A DNA stretch of 64,000 nt from Bifidobacterium anseris. GTDB lineage: Bacteria > Actinomycetota > Actinomycetes > Actinomycetales > Bifidobacteriaceae. A model generated the notes under the pieces. It worked only from the letters and a program-made list of their open reading frames with translations. It ran no database searches and was not told where the DNA came from. The stretch lies in NCBI RefSeq assembly GCF_002860345.1, contig NZ_NMYC01000005.1, positions 248,001 to 312,000 of the forward strand, in the 5' to 3' direction. This document shows, piece by piece, positions 52,828 to 62,502 of the stretch (positions within the stretch are counted from its first letter, which is position 1; each line of letters starts with the position of its first letter). Made by a program: the position numbers and the translations under genes.

Positions 52828-53577
52828 ATGGCCAGACCGATCGACATCGTCTCGCTGTATCCGAAGGACATGAACATCTACGGCGATTCCGGCAACGTCC
52901 TGACGATCGAACGCCGGCTCGCACTCTACGGCTACGAGCCGCGCATCCACGCCGTCAATCAGCACGATCCGTGGCCCGAACACACCGACGTCATCCTCGG
53001 CGGCGGCGGTCAGGACACCGGCCAGAAGAAGATCATCGACGACCTCTACGCGCGCGCCGACACATTGCGCGCGCTCGCCGACGACGGCGTGCCGATGCTG
53101 ATGATCTGCGGCCTGTACCAGTTGTTCGGCGACTATTTCGAAACGGTCGACGGCGCCAGGCTCGACGGCATCTCGATCATCGGCGCGCACACCGTTGGCC
53201 GCGACGTGCGCATGATCGGCAATCTCGTCGAACACAGCGACGATTTCGGCGACATCATCGGCTATGAGAATCATTCAGGGCAGACCTTCCTCGACGACGG
53301 CGTGCGCCCGCTCGGCACCGTCGACCACGACGGCATGGGCAACAACGGCGAGGACCACACCGAAGGCGCGCGCGTGCACAACGTCATCGGCACCTACATG
53401 CACGGTTCGCTGCTGCCGAAGAACCCAGCCATCAGCGATTTCCTGATCCGCGCGGCCGCCGAACGCCGCTACGGCGAATTCCGCGCGGAATCGACGCCGG
53501 CGGCGCGGGAGGAGCTCGCGCGCATCGACCGCGTCGCGCAGCGTGCGCGCGAGGTCGCGCAGCTACGCCCACGCTGA
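52828..53577 (+). CDS. gatD: Lipid II isoglutaminyl synthase, GatD glutamine amidotransferase subunit
   Basis: 249 residues of the class I glutaminase (CobB/CobQ-like) type. The catalytic Cys is in MLMICGLYQLFG and the His in GTYMHGSLLPKNP. DVILGGGGQD and GYENHSGQT are further GatD features. It releases ammonia from glutamine and passes it to MurT. AAGGAG precedes ATG 52828, 11 bp after the murT stop. Confidence 0.94.
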   Translation: MARPIDIVSLYPKDMNIYGDSGNVLTIERRLALYGYEPRIHAVNQHDPWPEHTDVILGGGGQDTGQKKIIDDLYARADTLRALADDGVPMLMICGLYQLFGDYFETVDGARLDGISIIGAHTVGRDVRMIGNLVEHSDDFGDIIGYENHSGQTFLDDGVRPLGTVDHDGMGNNGEDHTEGARVHNVIGTYMHGSLLPKNPAISDFLIRAAAERRYGEFRAESTPAAREELARIDRVAQRAREVAQLRPR

Positions 53578-53649
53578 ACGCCGGCGCGACGGAACGTGTA
53601 GAGTTGGCACTGAGCAATACGCCAACACAGGTATGAGCTGGGAGGCATC

Positions 53650-54015
53650 ATGACCGATTCGAACAACAACATCCCGGACTTCGGCGAAGGCCTGCGCAAG
53701 ATCTTCCTCGCGGGCGTCGGCGCAATCGCCACGACCGCCGAAAAGGGCCAGGAGCTCGTCAACCGTCTCGTCGAACGCGGAGAACTGACCGTCGAGCAGG
53801 GCAAGCAGCTCAACAGCGAACTCGCGCACAAGGCCGGCGACAAGAAGGAATCGCTCAAGGAGAAGGCCGCGCAGGCGTCGCAGACGGTGCAGGACGCCGC
53901 TGCAGGTCTGCGCAACCAGGCTGCGCAGGCAGTCGACGACCTCAACACGAAGCCGGCCGACGATGCTGCCGCCGACGCTGGCGCGAAGGCCGACGCCGCC
54001 GACGCCGATAAGTGA
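53650..54015 (+). CDS. Phasin-like small helical protein
   Basis: 121 residues. The first half (FGEGLRKIFLAGVGAIATTA, then LVNRLVERGELTVEQGKQL) resembles the phasin-like proteins common in Gram-positive bacteria, which have no polyhydroxyalkanoate. The second half is an Ala/Lys/Asp/Gln-rich helix and tail. No signal peptide. GGGAGG precedes ATG 53650. Function uncertain; a neighbouring UbiB-family kinase is a frequent partner of such proteins. Confidence 0.75.
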   Translation: MTDSNNNIPDFGEGLRKIFLAGVGAIATTAEKGQELVNRLVERGELTVEQGKQLNSELAHKAGDKKESLKEKAAQASQTVQDAAAGLRNQAAQAVDDLNTKPADDAAADAGAKADAADADK

Positions 54016-54062
54016 GCGTCCACCCCATCAACGTTGATCGCGCCGCCGCGCGCGATGATGCA

Positions 54063-54099
54063 ATGCGCCGCCTGAGGCGCCGAACCGAAGGCGGTGCAT
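54063..54099 (+). other. Hairpin in front of the UbiB-family gene
   Basis: ATGCGCCGCCT (54063-54073) and AGGCGGTGCAT (54089-54099) form an 11-bp stem with one G-T pair, ending 4 bases before the next start codon. It covers the GAAGG ribosome site, so it could be a weak terminator or a translation-limiting structure. Confidence 0.45.
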
Positions 54100-54103
54100 C
54101 GTC

Positions 54104-56104
54104 ATGCCTATGAATCAGCATTCAGACCAGCACGGCAACGTGACGCCGGACGAGCTGCGCCGCTTCGCGCGGGAGGAACACCGCGACCTGCGCGACGAGG
54201 CGCGCGCCGAACGCCACGAGGAGCATGAGCAGGCGCGCGCCGCACGCGAACGGCAGCACGAAGCGCGCGTCGACACATCGAAAATCGTCGACCTCGACGC
54301 GAAACTACAGGATCAGGAGGCGCACGCCGACGGCGGCGACGCCGACGAGCCGCATCGCGCACGTCTCCTCGAAGCGGAGGAGACGCAGGAGGCCGCGCAC
54401 ATCATCGAACTGCGCGACCAACTGCCGAAGGCGTCGAAGGACCCCGAGACGATCGGGCTGTTCGGCGCGCATCGCCGCTCCTTCGCCGACCAATACCATC
54501 TGACGCGCCGCAGCAAACTCAAGCGGCTGCACCAGATCGGCAAGATCGCGATGCAGTTCGACGCGCTCAAAGGACTGACACCGGTCAAGATGCGCCTGAT
54601 GTTCGAAGCGCTCGGACCGACTTTCGTCAAAGTCGGGCAGATCCTGTCGATGCGTTCCGAAATCCTGCCGCAATCGTTCTGCGACGAACTGTCCAAACTG
54701 CGCGCCGACGCCGACCCGATGCCGTATTCAATCGTGCTCGAAACGCTCGAATCCGAATACCGCCGGCCGCTCGGCGAAGTGTTCCGCACAATCGACCCGA
54801 CCCCGCTCGGCTCGGCCTCGCTCGCGCAGGTGCATCGCGCGACGCTGCTCAACGGCGAAGACGTCGCCGTCAAAGTGCAGCGTCCCGGCGTGCGCGTGAC
54901 GATGGCGGAGGACGTCTCGATCATGCGCTCGCTCGCGCGCGGCGCGACGAAAATCATGCACAACGCGCAGGTCGTAGACTTTCAGGGCGTCGTCGAAGAA
55001 CTGTGGGACACCTTCGACGAGGAGACGAACTTCCTCAACGAAGCGCGCAACCTGAGCGCCTTCAAACGCTTCTGCGACGGCTTCGCGTACATGGACTGCC
55101 CGACGCCGTACATCGATCTGTGCACCGAACACGTGCTCGTCATGGAATACATCGACGGCATCCCGATCTCGCATACGCGCGAACTGATCGACGACGGCTA
55201 TTCACTCAAGGAAATCGGCACGAAACTCGTCGACAACTACGCAAGCCAGATCCTCGACGCCGGCTTCTTCCACGCCGACCCCCACCCGGGCAACATCGAA
55301 ATTCGCGGCGGGCAGATCGTGCTGCTCGACCTCGGCATGACCGGACGACTCAACGCGTCGACGCGCGCCGCGCTCAAGCAGATGCTCTTCGCCGTCGCCA
55401 AACAGGATTCGGCACAGCTCGCCGACGCGCTGCTGCGCTTCGCCGGCACCGAAGCCGACCATACCGACTATCCGTCGCTGCTCGCCGACCTCGATGGCAT
55501 CATCGAGGAATTCGGCACCGTGAATCTCGAGGACCTCGACCTCGCGCAGTTCCTCACGTCGCTCACGCAGATGGCACGCCGGCACGGCATCGAAATCCCC
55601 AGTTCGATCACGACGGTCGGTCGCGCGCTCGTGACGCTCGAAGGACTGCTCGACAAGTTCATCCCCGACGTCAACATGATCGAAATCATCTCCGAACACA
55701 TCGAGCATTCGAAGACGAAGACGCAGACGATCAAAGACGAAGCCGAACAGCTCGCCATCGAAAGCCACGCGGCGTTGCACGGTGCGCTCAAATCGATGAG
55801 CGAGGCGAACGTCGCACTCCATATGCTCACGCGCGGCGAACTGCGGACGAACTTCGAACTCGTCGGCTCTGAGGAACCGCTGCAGCAGTTGTCGGACATG
55901 GTCAACAGGCTCACGATGGCGCTCATCGTCGTCGGTCTGTTCATCGGATCGTCGATCGTCTACTACGCCGGCATGAAACCGATCATCTTCGGTATACCGC
56001 TCGTCGGCTTCCTCGGATATGTCGTCGCATTTGTGCTGTCATGCTGGATCGTCATCGACATCTATCTCAAAGGGCGCGAACGGCGGCACCGAAAACACAA
56101 ATAG
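54104..56104 (+). CDS. UbiB/ABC1-family atypical protein kinase-like membrane protein
   Basis: 666 residues. A charged N-terminal region of about 120 residues (HEEHEQARAARERQHE) precedes the ABC1 kinase-like domain with the KxGQ motif VKVGQILSMRSE, the Ala-rich nucleotide loop PLGSASLAQVH, Lys in VAVKVQRPG, HADPHPGN and LLDLGMTG. Two membrane helices lie near the C-terminus (ALIVVGLFIGSSIVYYAG, IFGIPLVGFLGYVVAFVLSC). UbiB proteins support quinone or lipid metabolism; bifidobacteria lack ubiquinone, so the role here is probably in lipid handling. ATG 54104 is chosen; a second ATG is two codons later. Confidence 0.88.
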   Translation: MPMNQHSDQHGNVTPDELRRFAREEHRDLRDEARAERHEEHEQARAARERQHEARVDTSKIVDLDAKLQDQEAHADGGDADEPHRARLLEAEETQEAAHIIELRDQLPKASKDPETIGLFGAHRRSFADQYHLTRRSKLKRLHQIGKIAMQFDALKGLTPVKMRLMFEALGPTFVKVGQILSMRSEILPQSFCDELSKLRADADPMPYSIVLETLESEYRRPLGEVFRTIDPTPLGSASLAQVHRATLLNGEDVAVKVQRPGVRVTMAEDVSIMRSLARGATKIMHNAQVVDFQGVVEELWDTFDEETNFLNEARNLSAFKRFCDGFAYMDCPTPYIDLCTEHVLVMEYIDGIPISHTRELIDDGYSLKEIGTKLVDNYASQILDAGFFHADPHPGNIEIRGGQIVLLDLGMTGRLNASTRAALKQMLFAVAKQDSAQLADALLRFAGTEADHTDYPSLLADLDGIIEEFGTVNLEDLDLAQFLTSLTQMARRHGIEIPSSITTVGRALVTLEGLLDKFIPDVNMIEIISEHIEHSKTKTQTIKDEAEQLAIESHAALHGALKSMSEANVALHMLTRGELRTNFELVGSEEPLQQLSDMVNRLTMALIVVGLFIGSSIVYYAGMKPIIFGIPLVGFLGYVVAFVLSCWIVIDIYLKGRERRHRKHK

Positions 56105-56240
56105 GACGCGCGCGCCGGCCGTTCGCTGACGGCGCGTGTCGGCGCCGCGGCCGTGCACTAGGCTCGGAATCACTAGGCTCGGCGCAAGAAATAAATACGG
56201 AATCGATGAGGAATCGACGAAAAACAAACAAGGAGCAATC

Positions 56241-57308
56241 ATGGCAAAGACGTTGAGGAACATCGTCATCGGCGCAGCGGCCGCCGCCGGCGCCGCAGTG
56301 TGGGCGACGGCGCCGCGCAGCTTCGGCAACCGCAGGAAGAACTACGTATCGTCGCTGCCGGAGGTCATGTACGCGCATCGCGGACTGCACGACGCCGGCT
56401 CGGGACTCAGCCAGCAGTACGCGGGCGAAAGCGGCGAATACGTGGCGCTCGCGCGGCGCATGGCGATGCAGGCGGGCTACGGCACGCCGAGCGAAGTCGG
56501 TCCGATCGCGCCGGAGAACTCGCTCGCGGCGTTCGCGGCGGCCGCCGAGGCCGGCTACGGCATCGAACTCGACGTGCAGCTGACGCTCGACAACAAGGTC
56601 GTCGTCGCGCACGACCCCGATCTGCTGCGCGTCGCCGGAGACCCGCGCAAGATCGCCGACCTCACCTACGACGAGCTGATGAGGATCGCGCTGTTCCCGA
56701 CGGCCGCGCCGGGTGCCGAGACGTCGCCGCTGCTGCCGAGCGCGACCGCCGAGGATCCGGCGATCGTCAAGACGCCGGAGGAAGCGCCGAAGGGGTACTA
56801 CCAGCATGTGCCGCTGCTCGCCGACGTGCTGCGCGTCGTGGACGGGCGTGTGCCAATCATCGTCGAATTCAAATTCGAGAACATGCGTGACTGGGGCAGC
56901 CGCGACGACACGCTGATGCAGAAGGCCGCCGATCTGCTTGACGCGTACAAGGGCGTCTATGCGGTGGAGTCGTTCAACCCGGCGGCGATGCACTGGTACA
57001 AGGAGAACCATCCGAACGCGTCGCGCGGACAGCTCGCCGAGGACGCGCCCTTCGGGGGCGCCGACCCGGTCGTGTGGGCGGCCGGCAAGCTCGCGTTCAA
57101 CTGGATGAGCCGGCCCGACTTCATCGCCTACGATTACCGCAACGGCAACAGCAAGGCTCTCGCCTTCGCGCGGCGCATGGGCGCGCAGACGGTCGCGTGG
57201 ACGGTGCGCAGCGAGCAGGAGCTCAACGCCTGCCTGCCGTACTTCGACCGTTTCATCTTCGAGGCCTTCGTGCCGGGAGAGACCCCGGCGAGCGCGCTGC
57301 AGCTGTAA
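56241..57308 (+). CDS. Glycerophosphodiester phosphodiesterase family protein, membrane-anchored
   Basis: 355 residues. An N-terminal hydrophobic stretch (about 6-24, VIGAAAAAGAAVWATA) anchors or exports the protein. The GDPD signature is complete: AHRGLHD with the first His, APENSLAAFAAA, GIELDVQLT and VVVAHDPDLLR with the second His. The last part has SRPDFIAYDYRN and AWTVRSEQEL. It hydrolyses glycerophosphodiesters to glycerol-3-phosphate and an alcohol. An insertion (about 160-190, ETSPLLPSATAEDP) is longer than usual. AAGGAG precedes ATG 56241. Confidence 0.9.
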   Translation: MAKTLRNIVIGAAAAAGAAVWATAPRSFGNRRKNYVSSLPEVMYAHRGLHDAGSGLSQQYAGESGEYVALARRMAMQAGYGTPSEVGPIAPENSLAAFAAAAEAGYGIELDVQLTLDNKVVVAHDPDLLRVAGDPRKIADLTYDELMRIALFPTAAPGAETSPLLPSATAEDPAIVKTPEEAPKGYYQHVPLLADVLRVVDGRVPIIVEFKFENMRDWGSRDDTLMQKAADLLDAYKGVYAVESFNPAAMHWYKENHPNASRGQLAEDAPFGGADPVVWAAGKLAFNWMSRPDFIAYDYRNGNSKALAFARRMGAQTVAWTVRSEQELNACLPYFDRFIFEAFVPGETPASALQL

Positions 57309-57421
57309 GCTGCGGTGCCTGCCTGATGTGCGGCGTTTGGTGTGCGCGCGATGTATGTCGCGTGCACACTTCGCGTATGATGGTTGCTGGATGGCGGGGC
57401 GGTGCGGCTGAGGAGGTGCCG

Positions 57422-58207
57422 ATGAAGCGCAAGAGGGTTCTCGCGGGGCTGATGGTGCTTGTTGTGGCAGTATGCGCATTGGCTGTGACCTATTGGGTTC
57501 TGCACCGAGAACGACCGAGCTCCGAGGTGCGGCTCTATGTCGTGAATCAGAATGGGCGGCCTTTGCCGGACTGTTTCATGTCTACCGCCCGCCGAGGATA
57601 TGACGGTCCTGTCGCCCCCATTGCTGTAACCACTAATGCGCAAGGTGCCGTGAAATATGATATGTCCTATGGGACTTATGATATTGAAATATCATGCCCG
57701 GGCTATATCTATGGTGAAGCCCACGATAGTACAGCGGTGATTGAAGTCGATCAGCCTCGTATCGTCCGCAGGATTGTGAGGGTTAAAGGACAAAATGTGG
57801 GTCTAATGGGGGGTGTGCCACGCCCGTCCGGCCCAGCCTGTTCTGATGCCGAATCCGTTTTCGTATGCGTCCACGCCGGGTGCGGGGCGTTGCACGTCGG
57901 TGAGGGATCCCTCCTTCGGCCCCGGCGTGGCGGCCCTCTTGCGCATCGGATGGTTGCATATCGGGCATAGCCGCGCCCTTGCCGACTTTCTCCTGACCAT
58001 GCACCAGCAGTAGCAGAAAACACCACGATGTCAAACTGGACCGCCGATTAGGCCCGGAAACCCTAATCACACCACGACACGCCAACCACCGGAAGGCCCG
58101 ACGCCACTCATAAGACCCACATTCTGTCCTTTAACTCGATTGTGATGCAGGGCGTGTCGGTGCCGACGTCGGGTGCGGCGGCGGTGGACGGGCTGCCGCA
58201 GCAGTGA
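57422..58207 (+). pseudogene. Membrane-anchored protein with Ig/prealbumin-like domain, interrupted by a MITE
   Basis: From ATG 57422 (GAGGAGGTG upstream) come a membrane helix (about 7-27) and a beta-rich domain (VRLYVVNQNGRPLPDC, GAVKYDMSYGTYDIEISCPG) like carboxypeptidase-regulatory folds. The 358-bp element at 57780-58137 is inserted near the C-terminus. The frame now reads on into the element and stops at 57970 (182 residues). Removing the element and one copy of the target duplication joins IVRRIV to MQGVSVPTSGAAAVDGLPQQ with a stop at 58205-58207, giving 139 residues. The current product may still be made with an altered tail. Function unknown. Confidence 0.75.
57780..58137. mobile_element. 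358-bp MITE-like element with 25-bp terminal inverted repeats and 8-bp target duplication
   Basis: The ends GTTAAAGGACAAAATGTGGG (from 57782) and its reverse complement (to 58135) match at 23 of 25 bases when the outer two bases are counted. GATTGTGA flanks both sides (57772-57779 and 58138-58145). On the minus strand a short frame with LCPICNHPMRKRAATPG may be the N-terminal remnant of a transposase with a zinc ribbon. An 8-bp duplication fits ISL3, IS256 or IS1595 type transposases. The element cannot move by itself. Confidence 0.8.
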
Positions 58208-58466
58208 GGCACAGCCGAAGCAGCTTGCGCTTGTAGGGATAGGGCGACGCGCCGGATGCGGATCCGGCGAAACCATGTACAATGGTATCCGCGTCGGGCC
58301 GTGCATAGCCCCGGGCTCCATTTTTTGCCGCTGCGAGCGGCCTTTGCGCCGACATGGCGCTTTCGCGGTCCGGCGCATCTCCTTGTCACCTGTTTCCTCT
58401 GTTTCCTCACGCTAGCTTTTGCTGCCGCTGGCTCCAGTGCGTCGTTCGGACGCGCGTCGCTGACGC

Positions 58467-58595
58467 TATCTGCGCTGAGGGAGAGCAACTTCTTCGAAAA
58501 GGCCAAGTATGGGGCTTGGCGAGGCGCGCAACGGTGCGGTTTTCGCAGTGCATACTCGGCATATCCGCCGAAGAGGCACTCCCTCAGCGCAGATA
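58467..58595. repeat. 129-bp long imperfect hairpin with perfect 17-bp ends
   Basis: TATCTGCGCTGAGGGAG (58467-58483) is repeated inverted at 58579-58595, and inner segments (CTTCTTCG/CGAAGAG, AGTATG/CATACT) also pair. Its ends suggest a small non-autonomous element or a structured RNA. It lies in the 418 bp between the disrupted gene and the epimerase gene. From 58208 to 58466 I see only a small GCCGCT-GCG-AGCGGC hairpin after a T run. Confidence 0.6.
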
Positions 58596-58625
58596 CGGTG
58601 TTCGAGGCCCCGCGATTGGCGCCGG

Positions 58626-59564
58626 TCAGTGCACCGGCTGCAGATCCTTGGCGGCGGGGGCGAGGTGCAGGTCGATGTACTGCGTGTACGGATGCGTGTT
58701 CACCTGATCGGTGTGGCAGCGGTACCAGTCGTAGGACTCGCACAGGCCCTTGTCCAGCGGCGTGACGTCGGGCATGATCTTCTGCTGTGCATGCACGTCG
58801 AGGCTGTATTCGTACTCGTGGAACGGGAAGAAGTTGCGCGGCTCCACACCGTCGACGCTCGCATAGGTCGGCGTCTTGCCGACTGCGGCGTAGCACAGGT
58901 CGACCCATTCGCGCACGGTGACGCTGTCCGGATTGCCGACGTTGAACACATGTTGCGCGGGCTGCTCGTCGATGATCAGTTCGAGGAAGCGGCACAGGTC
59001 GCGGATGTGGAAGAACTGCAGCCGCATATCGCCGTTGTTCGGCAGATAGAAGCGACGGTCCTCGCGGGCGCAGTCGAAGACGAAGGCCTCGCGGTACAGG
59101 TTGTTCATCGGCCCGTACAGATACGGCGGGCGCACGATGTAGGCGCCGTCGACGCATTGGAGCAGTGCGCGTTCGGCTTCGATCTTGCCGGTGCCGTAGT
59201 CGCCCCAGAACATGTTGCGGCCGAGGCGCACGTCTTCGGCGAAAGGCTGCAGATTCGTCTCGGGGTAGACGGCGCTCGAGCTGATCATGATCGTCGAGTG
59301 GACGCGCGCATGTTCGAGGGCATGCGCGAGGTCGAGCACGTCGCGCGCGTTGTAGGCGGTTACGTCGATGACGGCGTCGAAACGTTCCCCGTCGAGCTGA
59401 TGGCCCAGATCGTGGCGGTCCGCGACGATTGTGCGCACGCTGGCGACAGGCGGGTGCGAGCCGCGGTTGAGCACGGTGACGTCGTCGCCTATCTCCACAA
59501 AATACTTCGCGATGAAACGGCTCACAAAAATCGTTCCACCCGTGACGAGGATGCTGCGTGTCAT
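58626..59564 (-). CDS. NAD-dependent epimerase/dehydratase family protein
   Basis: 312 residues of the extended SDR type. The nucleotide-binding motif is ILVTGGTIFVSRFIAKYF, a divergent Gly-rich loop. The active-site residues appear in ISSSAVYPET and in WGDYGTGK, the YxxxK pair with the catalytic Tyr. The sequence resembles RNA-binding CSP41-like and nucleoside-diphosphate-sugar epimerases. Substrate unknown. GAGGGG precedes the start at 59564. Confidence 0.85.
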   Translation of the reverse strand: MTRSILVTGGTIFVSRFIAKYFVEIGDDVTVLNRGSHPPVASVRTIVADRHDLGHQLDGERFDAVIDVTAYNARDVLDLAHALEHARVHSTIMISSSAVYPETNLQPFAEDVRLGRNMFWGDYGTGKIEAERALLQCVDGAYIVRPPYLYGPMNNLYREAFVFDCAREDRRFYLPNNGDMRLQFFHIRDLCRFLELIIDEQPAQHVFNVGNPDSVTVREWVDLCYAAVGKTPTYASVDGVEPRNFFPFHEYEYSLDVHAQQKIMPDVTPLDKGLCESYDWYRCHTDQVNTHPYTQYIDLHLAPAAKDLQPVH

Positions 59565-59796
59565 GCCTCGACCCCTCTCCGTGTTGTAGTCGATTGGTAT
59601 GCGCCGCGTCCACCCTCGCGGGCCATATCGTTCGACAGTGTAGCGGCCCCGAACGGACGCGGCGTCGCCCTATCCGTCTGTTGAGATGGATGTGGTGTGG
59701 GGGCGTGCGTACTCTGTGAGCATAATACGGGGGAGAAGCGCGGATGGGCGGCGTGGCATGGCCGTTCGGCAGGGGTCGGGGGCTATGCTGGGAGGT

Positions 59797-60438
59797 ATGG
59801 AATTGCATGTTTTGAATCATCCGCTCGTCGAGCACAAGCTCACCGTGCTGCGAGACAAGAACACCCCCTCTTCGACGTTCCGCGAACTCGTCTCCGAACT
59901 CGTCTCGCTCGAGGCGTACGAAGCCACGCGCAACCTTGCCGTTGTGGACAAGCCAATCGAGACGCCGGTCGCGCCGATGGTCGGCAAACAGATCGCCAAG
60001 CCGCGGCCGATCATCGTGCCGGTGCTGCGTGCGGGACTCGGCATGCTCGACGGCATGACGCGCATGATGCCGAGCGCCGAAGTCGGCTTCCTCGGCATGA
60101 AGCGCGACGAAGAGCATCCGACGCAGCAGATCACCTATGCGAACCGACTGCCCGACGATCTGTCGGGACGCCAGTGCTTCCTCATCGATCCGATGCTCGC
60201 GACCGGCGGCACGCTCGTCGCCGCGACACACTATCTGGCGGAGAAAGGCGCGAAGGACGTGACGGCGATCTGCATCATCGCGGCGCCGGAAGGCATCAAG
60301 TTCGTCGAGGACAACATCGATCCGAGCATCGACTTCCGCGTCGTCGTCTGCGGCGTGGATGAAGGCCTCAACGATCGCAGCTACATCGTGCCGGGTCTCG
60401 GTGACGCCGGCGATCGCCTCTACGGCGTCGTCGACTGA
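59797..60438 (+). CDS. upp: Uracil phosphoribosyltransferase
   Basis: 213 residues. The opening [20 protein letters not shown] and the PRPP-binding motif [13 protein letters not shown] with [20 protein letters not shown] identify Upp, which makes UMP from uracil and PRPP in pyrimidine salvage. It is nearly the same length and wording as bifidobacterial Upp proteins I know. The GGGAGG motif is only 2 bases from ATG 59797; ATG 59785, four codons earlier, is an alternative. A terminator follows. Confidence 0.95.
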   Translation: MELHVLNHPLVEHKLTVLRDKNTPSSTFRELVSELVSLEAYEATRNLAVVDKPIETPVAPMVGKQIAKPRPIIVPVLRAGLGMLDGMTRMMPSAEVGFLGMKRDEEHPTQQITYANRLPDDLSGRQCFLIDPMLATGGTLVAATHYLAEKGAKDVTAICIIAAPEGIKFVEDNIDPSIDFRVVVCGVDEGLNDRSYIVPGLGDAGDRLYGVVD

Positions 60439-60456
60439 TTCGGTCTCTGACCTGCG

Positions 60457-60495
60457 CGGGCGGGTGTCCCTGATTAGCGGGGCGCCCGCCCGTTT
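60457..60495. terminator. Terminator between upp and the convergent unknown gene
   Basis: CGGGCGGGTGTCCC (60457-60470) pairs with GGGGCGCCCGCCCG (60479-60492), using two G-U pairs in the rightward RNA, and is followed by TTT. Confidence 0.75.
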
Positions 60496-60559
60496 GCGTA
60501 TGTAGGGCCTGAAGCGGGTCGGTTGGCCGATAGCGTCGAGGACTCGACCCGTAAATGGG

Positions 60560-61315
60560 CTACTCGAGGCGGCTGCGGCGCCACAGGTGGGCGCCGGCGC
60601 GCAGGTCGGCGGCCGTCGTATGCAGATTCGCGGCCGTGTGCAGCAGCTGGGCGGCCTTCGTGTGCGCGGCGCGGATGTCCTCGGTCGTGCCGACGGCCGA
60701 CTTGTCCGGATCGGCCATCGCCTTCGCATGCGCGTTGAGCCGCTGCGCCTGTATACGCAGACCGGCGACGACGACGTCGACGAAAGTCGCGGCTCGTTCG
60801 AGCGCGATGGCGAAGTCGCCGCGGAACGCGCCTGCGAGAATCGAATCGGCGGTGCGGGCGATGTCCTCCTCGGTCGGTGCCGCGTCGATGCCGGCGATCG
60901 CCGACGCGGACGTGACGATCGGCTCGCCCAGCCTCCACAGTCGCGCGATTGAATCGCGGCGCCGCCGCATCCATGTGCGTAGCAGATACAGCCGCCACAG
61001 CACGCCGGGCAGCGAATCCGGCTCCGCGTGGCTCCACAGTTCGGCGATGACGTCGACGCCCTCATGGTCGACGAGCGTGAGCACGCGTTCGACGACCTGC
61101 GGATCCTCGGTCGTGTGGACATGGCTGAGCAGCGCCCACGCCGTCGCGTGACTGACTGCGCTGAGTTGTTCGGGGTCGACGCCGCCGGCGATGTTCTCGG
61201 CGAGCGCCTGATCGAGCTGCCCGGGGCGTGCGGGGCGCGGGGAGCCGGTGTGCGTGAAGGCGGAACGGCTCGCGATGATCGAGCCGGAGCCGCTGCGTTG
61301 CGCGTTAGTAGACAA
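60560..61315 (-). CDS. Hypothetical protein of 251 residues
   Basis: A soluble, mostly helical, Ala/Arg-rich protein ([60 protein letters not shown]). I do not recognise a domain. It may start at TTG 61315, overlapping the end of the upstream Nudix gene by 11 bases; no good ATG is available, so the start is uncertain. The overlap suggests co-transcription with the Nudix gene. Confidence 0.65.
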   Translation of the reverse strand: MSTNAQRSGSGSIIASRSAFTHTGSPRPARPGQLDQALAENIAGGVDPEQLSAVSHATAWALLSHVHTTEDPQVVERVLTLVDHEGVDVIAELWSHAEPDSLPGVLWRLYLLRTWMRRRRDSIARLWRLGEPIVTSASAIAGIDAAPTEEDIARTADSILAGAFRGDFAIALERAATFVDVVVAGLRIQAQRLNAHAKAMADPDKSAVGTTEDIRAAHTKAAQLLHTAANLHTTAADLRAGAHLWRRSRLE

Positions 61316-62351
61316 TCGGAGCCACTTTCTGGATGTCGATGATGCGCAGCCCGTCGTCGGTCGGCACGAGGAACATGGCGAGCGCGCTGCCGGTAGGCAT
61401 GTATGGGGTCTTCGCGATGAGTCGTTTCGTCAATGATTTGCTCGCGCACATCGGCCGCAGATGGTCGAACATGCCGCCGATGACCGGTCGATGCATGCAG
61501 ATCGCCATCGGATGGTCGCCGTGGACGGTCCGCTCGAGCTGCGCGAGGAATGCCTTCCATGTGCCGTTCGCGTCGCGCGCGTACGCGTCTTCGGTGAGCT
61601 CGGGGATGAACTCGACCGGCATGCCCGTCTGCCATGACAGCATCTGCATCGTCTGCTGGCAGCGCATCCACGGCGACGATGTGAGCCGCGCCGGCGCGTA
61701 GCAGGCGAGTTCGCGGTCGAGCGCGTAGGCGGCCGCCGCGCCGCGCGGCGTGATTGGGCGCGCCGCGTCGGTGCCCTTCCACTGTTTGCGCGCCTCGGCT
61801 TTCGCGTGCCGCACGAGCAGCACGGCGCTCGCGGCGTCGGCGTGCTCTTCGAGGCGATCGACGAACAGCGCGAGGATGTCCTTGTCGGTGGAGTGCGTCA
61901 GCGTTTTGCGCGCCTCGGGAACCGTCAGCCAGACGACGTCGTTGATTTCGCCGACGTCCGCGCGATGCACGGGGCCGAAGGCGGGCGCGAGCTGATGCGC
62001 GAGCGGACGGTCGATGACGGTGGCCATCCAGTAGAGCACATGCTTGCGCTGCCCGTTGTCCGGGCCGTCGTGCTTGTTGCGTGATTTGCGACCCTCCGCC
62101 GACAGTGGATAGTCGACTTCGCCCAGATACGGCCCGAGCGCGACGACCTGTCCGGTCTCCTCGCCGATTTCGCGCACCGCCGCATGCCGATGCGATTCGT
62201 TGTTCTCGAGTTTGCCTTTCGGCCAGCTCCAGTCGTCGTATTTCGGACGGTGCACGAGGCACACTTCGATCGGGCCGTCCGGCGCGCCGCCGCGGCGACG
62301 ATAGAGGATGCCGCCGGCCGCCTCGACCACATGCTTGCATTTGCCACTCAT
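61305..62351 (-). CDS. Nudix hydrolase fused to histidine phosphatase domain (MutT1-like)
   Basis: 348 residues. The Nudix box is perfect: [20 protein letters not shown] followed by TGQ. The second half is a histidine-phosphatase domain starting LLVRHAKAE, with [10 protein letters not shown] and the late His in CMHRPVIGG. Mycobacterial MutT1 has this fusion and removes 8-oxo-dGTP; diadenosine polyphosphates are alternative substrates. The ATG at 62351 lies 7 bases after TACAAT, which suggests a leaderless transcript; upstream starts at 62360 and GTG 62384 are possible. It is downstream of ppk on the same strand. Confidence 0.9.
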   Translation of the reverse strand: MSGKCKHVVEAAGGILYRRRGGAPDGPIEVCLVHRPKYDDWSWPKGKLENNESHRHAAVREIGEETGQVVALGPYLGEVDYPLSAEGRKSRNKHDGPDNGQRKHVLYWMATVIDRPLAHQLAPAFGPVHRADVGEINDVVWLTVPEARKTLTHSTDKDILALFVDRLEEHADAASAVLLVRHAKAEARKQWKGTDAARPITPRGAAAAYALDRELACYAPARLTSSPWMRCQQTMQMLSWQTGMPVEFIPELTEDAYARDANGTWKAFLAQLERTVHGDHPMAICMHRPVIGGMFDHLRPMCASKSLTKRLIAKTPYMPTGSALAMFLVPTDDGLRIIDIQKVAPIVY

Positions 62352-62358
62352 AGTTCCC

Positions 62359-62364
62359 ATTGTA
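62359..62364 (-). promoter_or_regulatory. -10 element of the Nudix gene
   Basis: TACAAT on the minus strand ends 7 bases before the ATG at 62351. With no ribosome site, a leaderless start is likely. Confidence 0.4.
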
Positions 62365-62431
62365 GGAGGGGCGTCCGTTTTCACGGTCTGCGTGACGGGC
62401 GTGACAGATGTGTGATGTGCGCGTGCATACG

Positions 62432-62467
62432 GCGGGGCCGGTGCACGTTGACATGCACCGACCCCGC
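62432..62467 (-). terminator. Terminator between ppk and the Nudix gene
   Basis: GCGGGGCCGGTGCA (62432-62445) and TGCACCGACCCCGC (62454-62467) pair with one mismatch, in the 151-bp gap after the ppk stop. Confidence 0.7.
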
Positions 62468-62502
62468 GTAATCGTGACGACTGTCGCCAATCAGCTGTGT
62501 GA

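Noticed and set aside
58108-62490. A minus-strand frame open for about 1460 codons
   Set aside because: It runs through the epimerase gene, antisense to upp, and through the Nudix gene, all in the wrong frame. Its Arg-rich composition is what GC-rich shadow frames look like.
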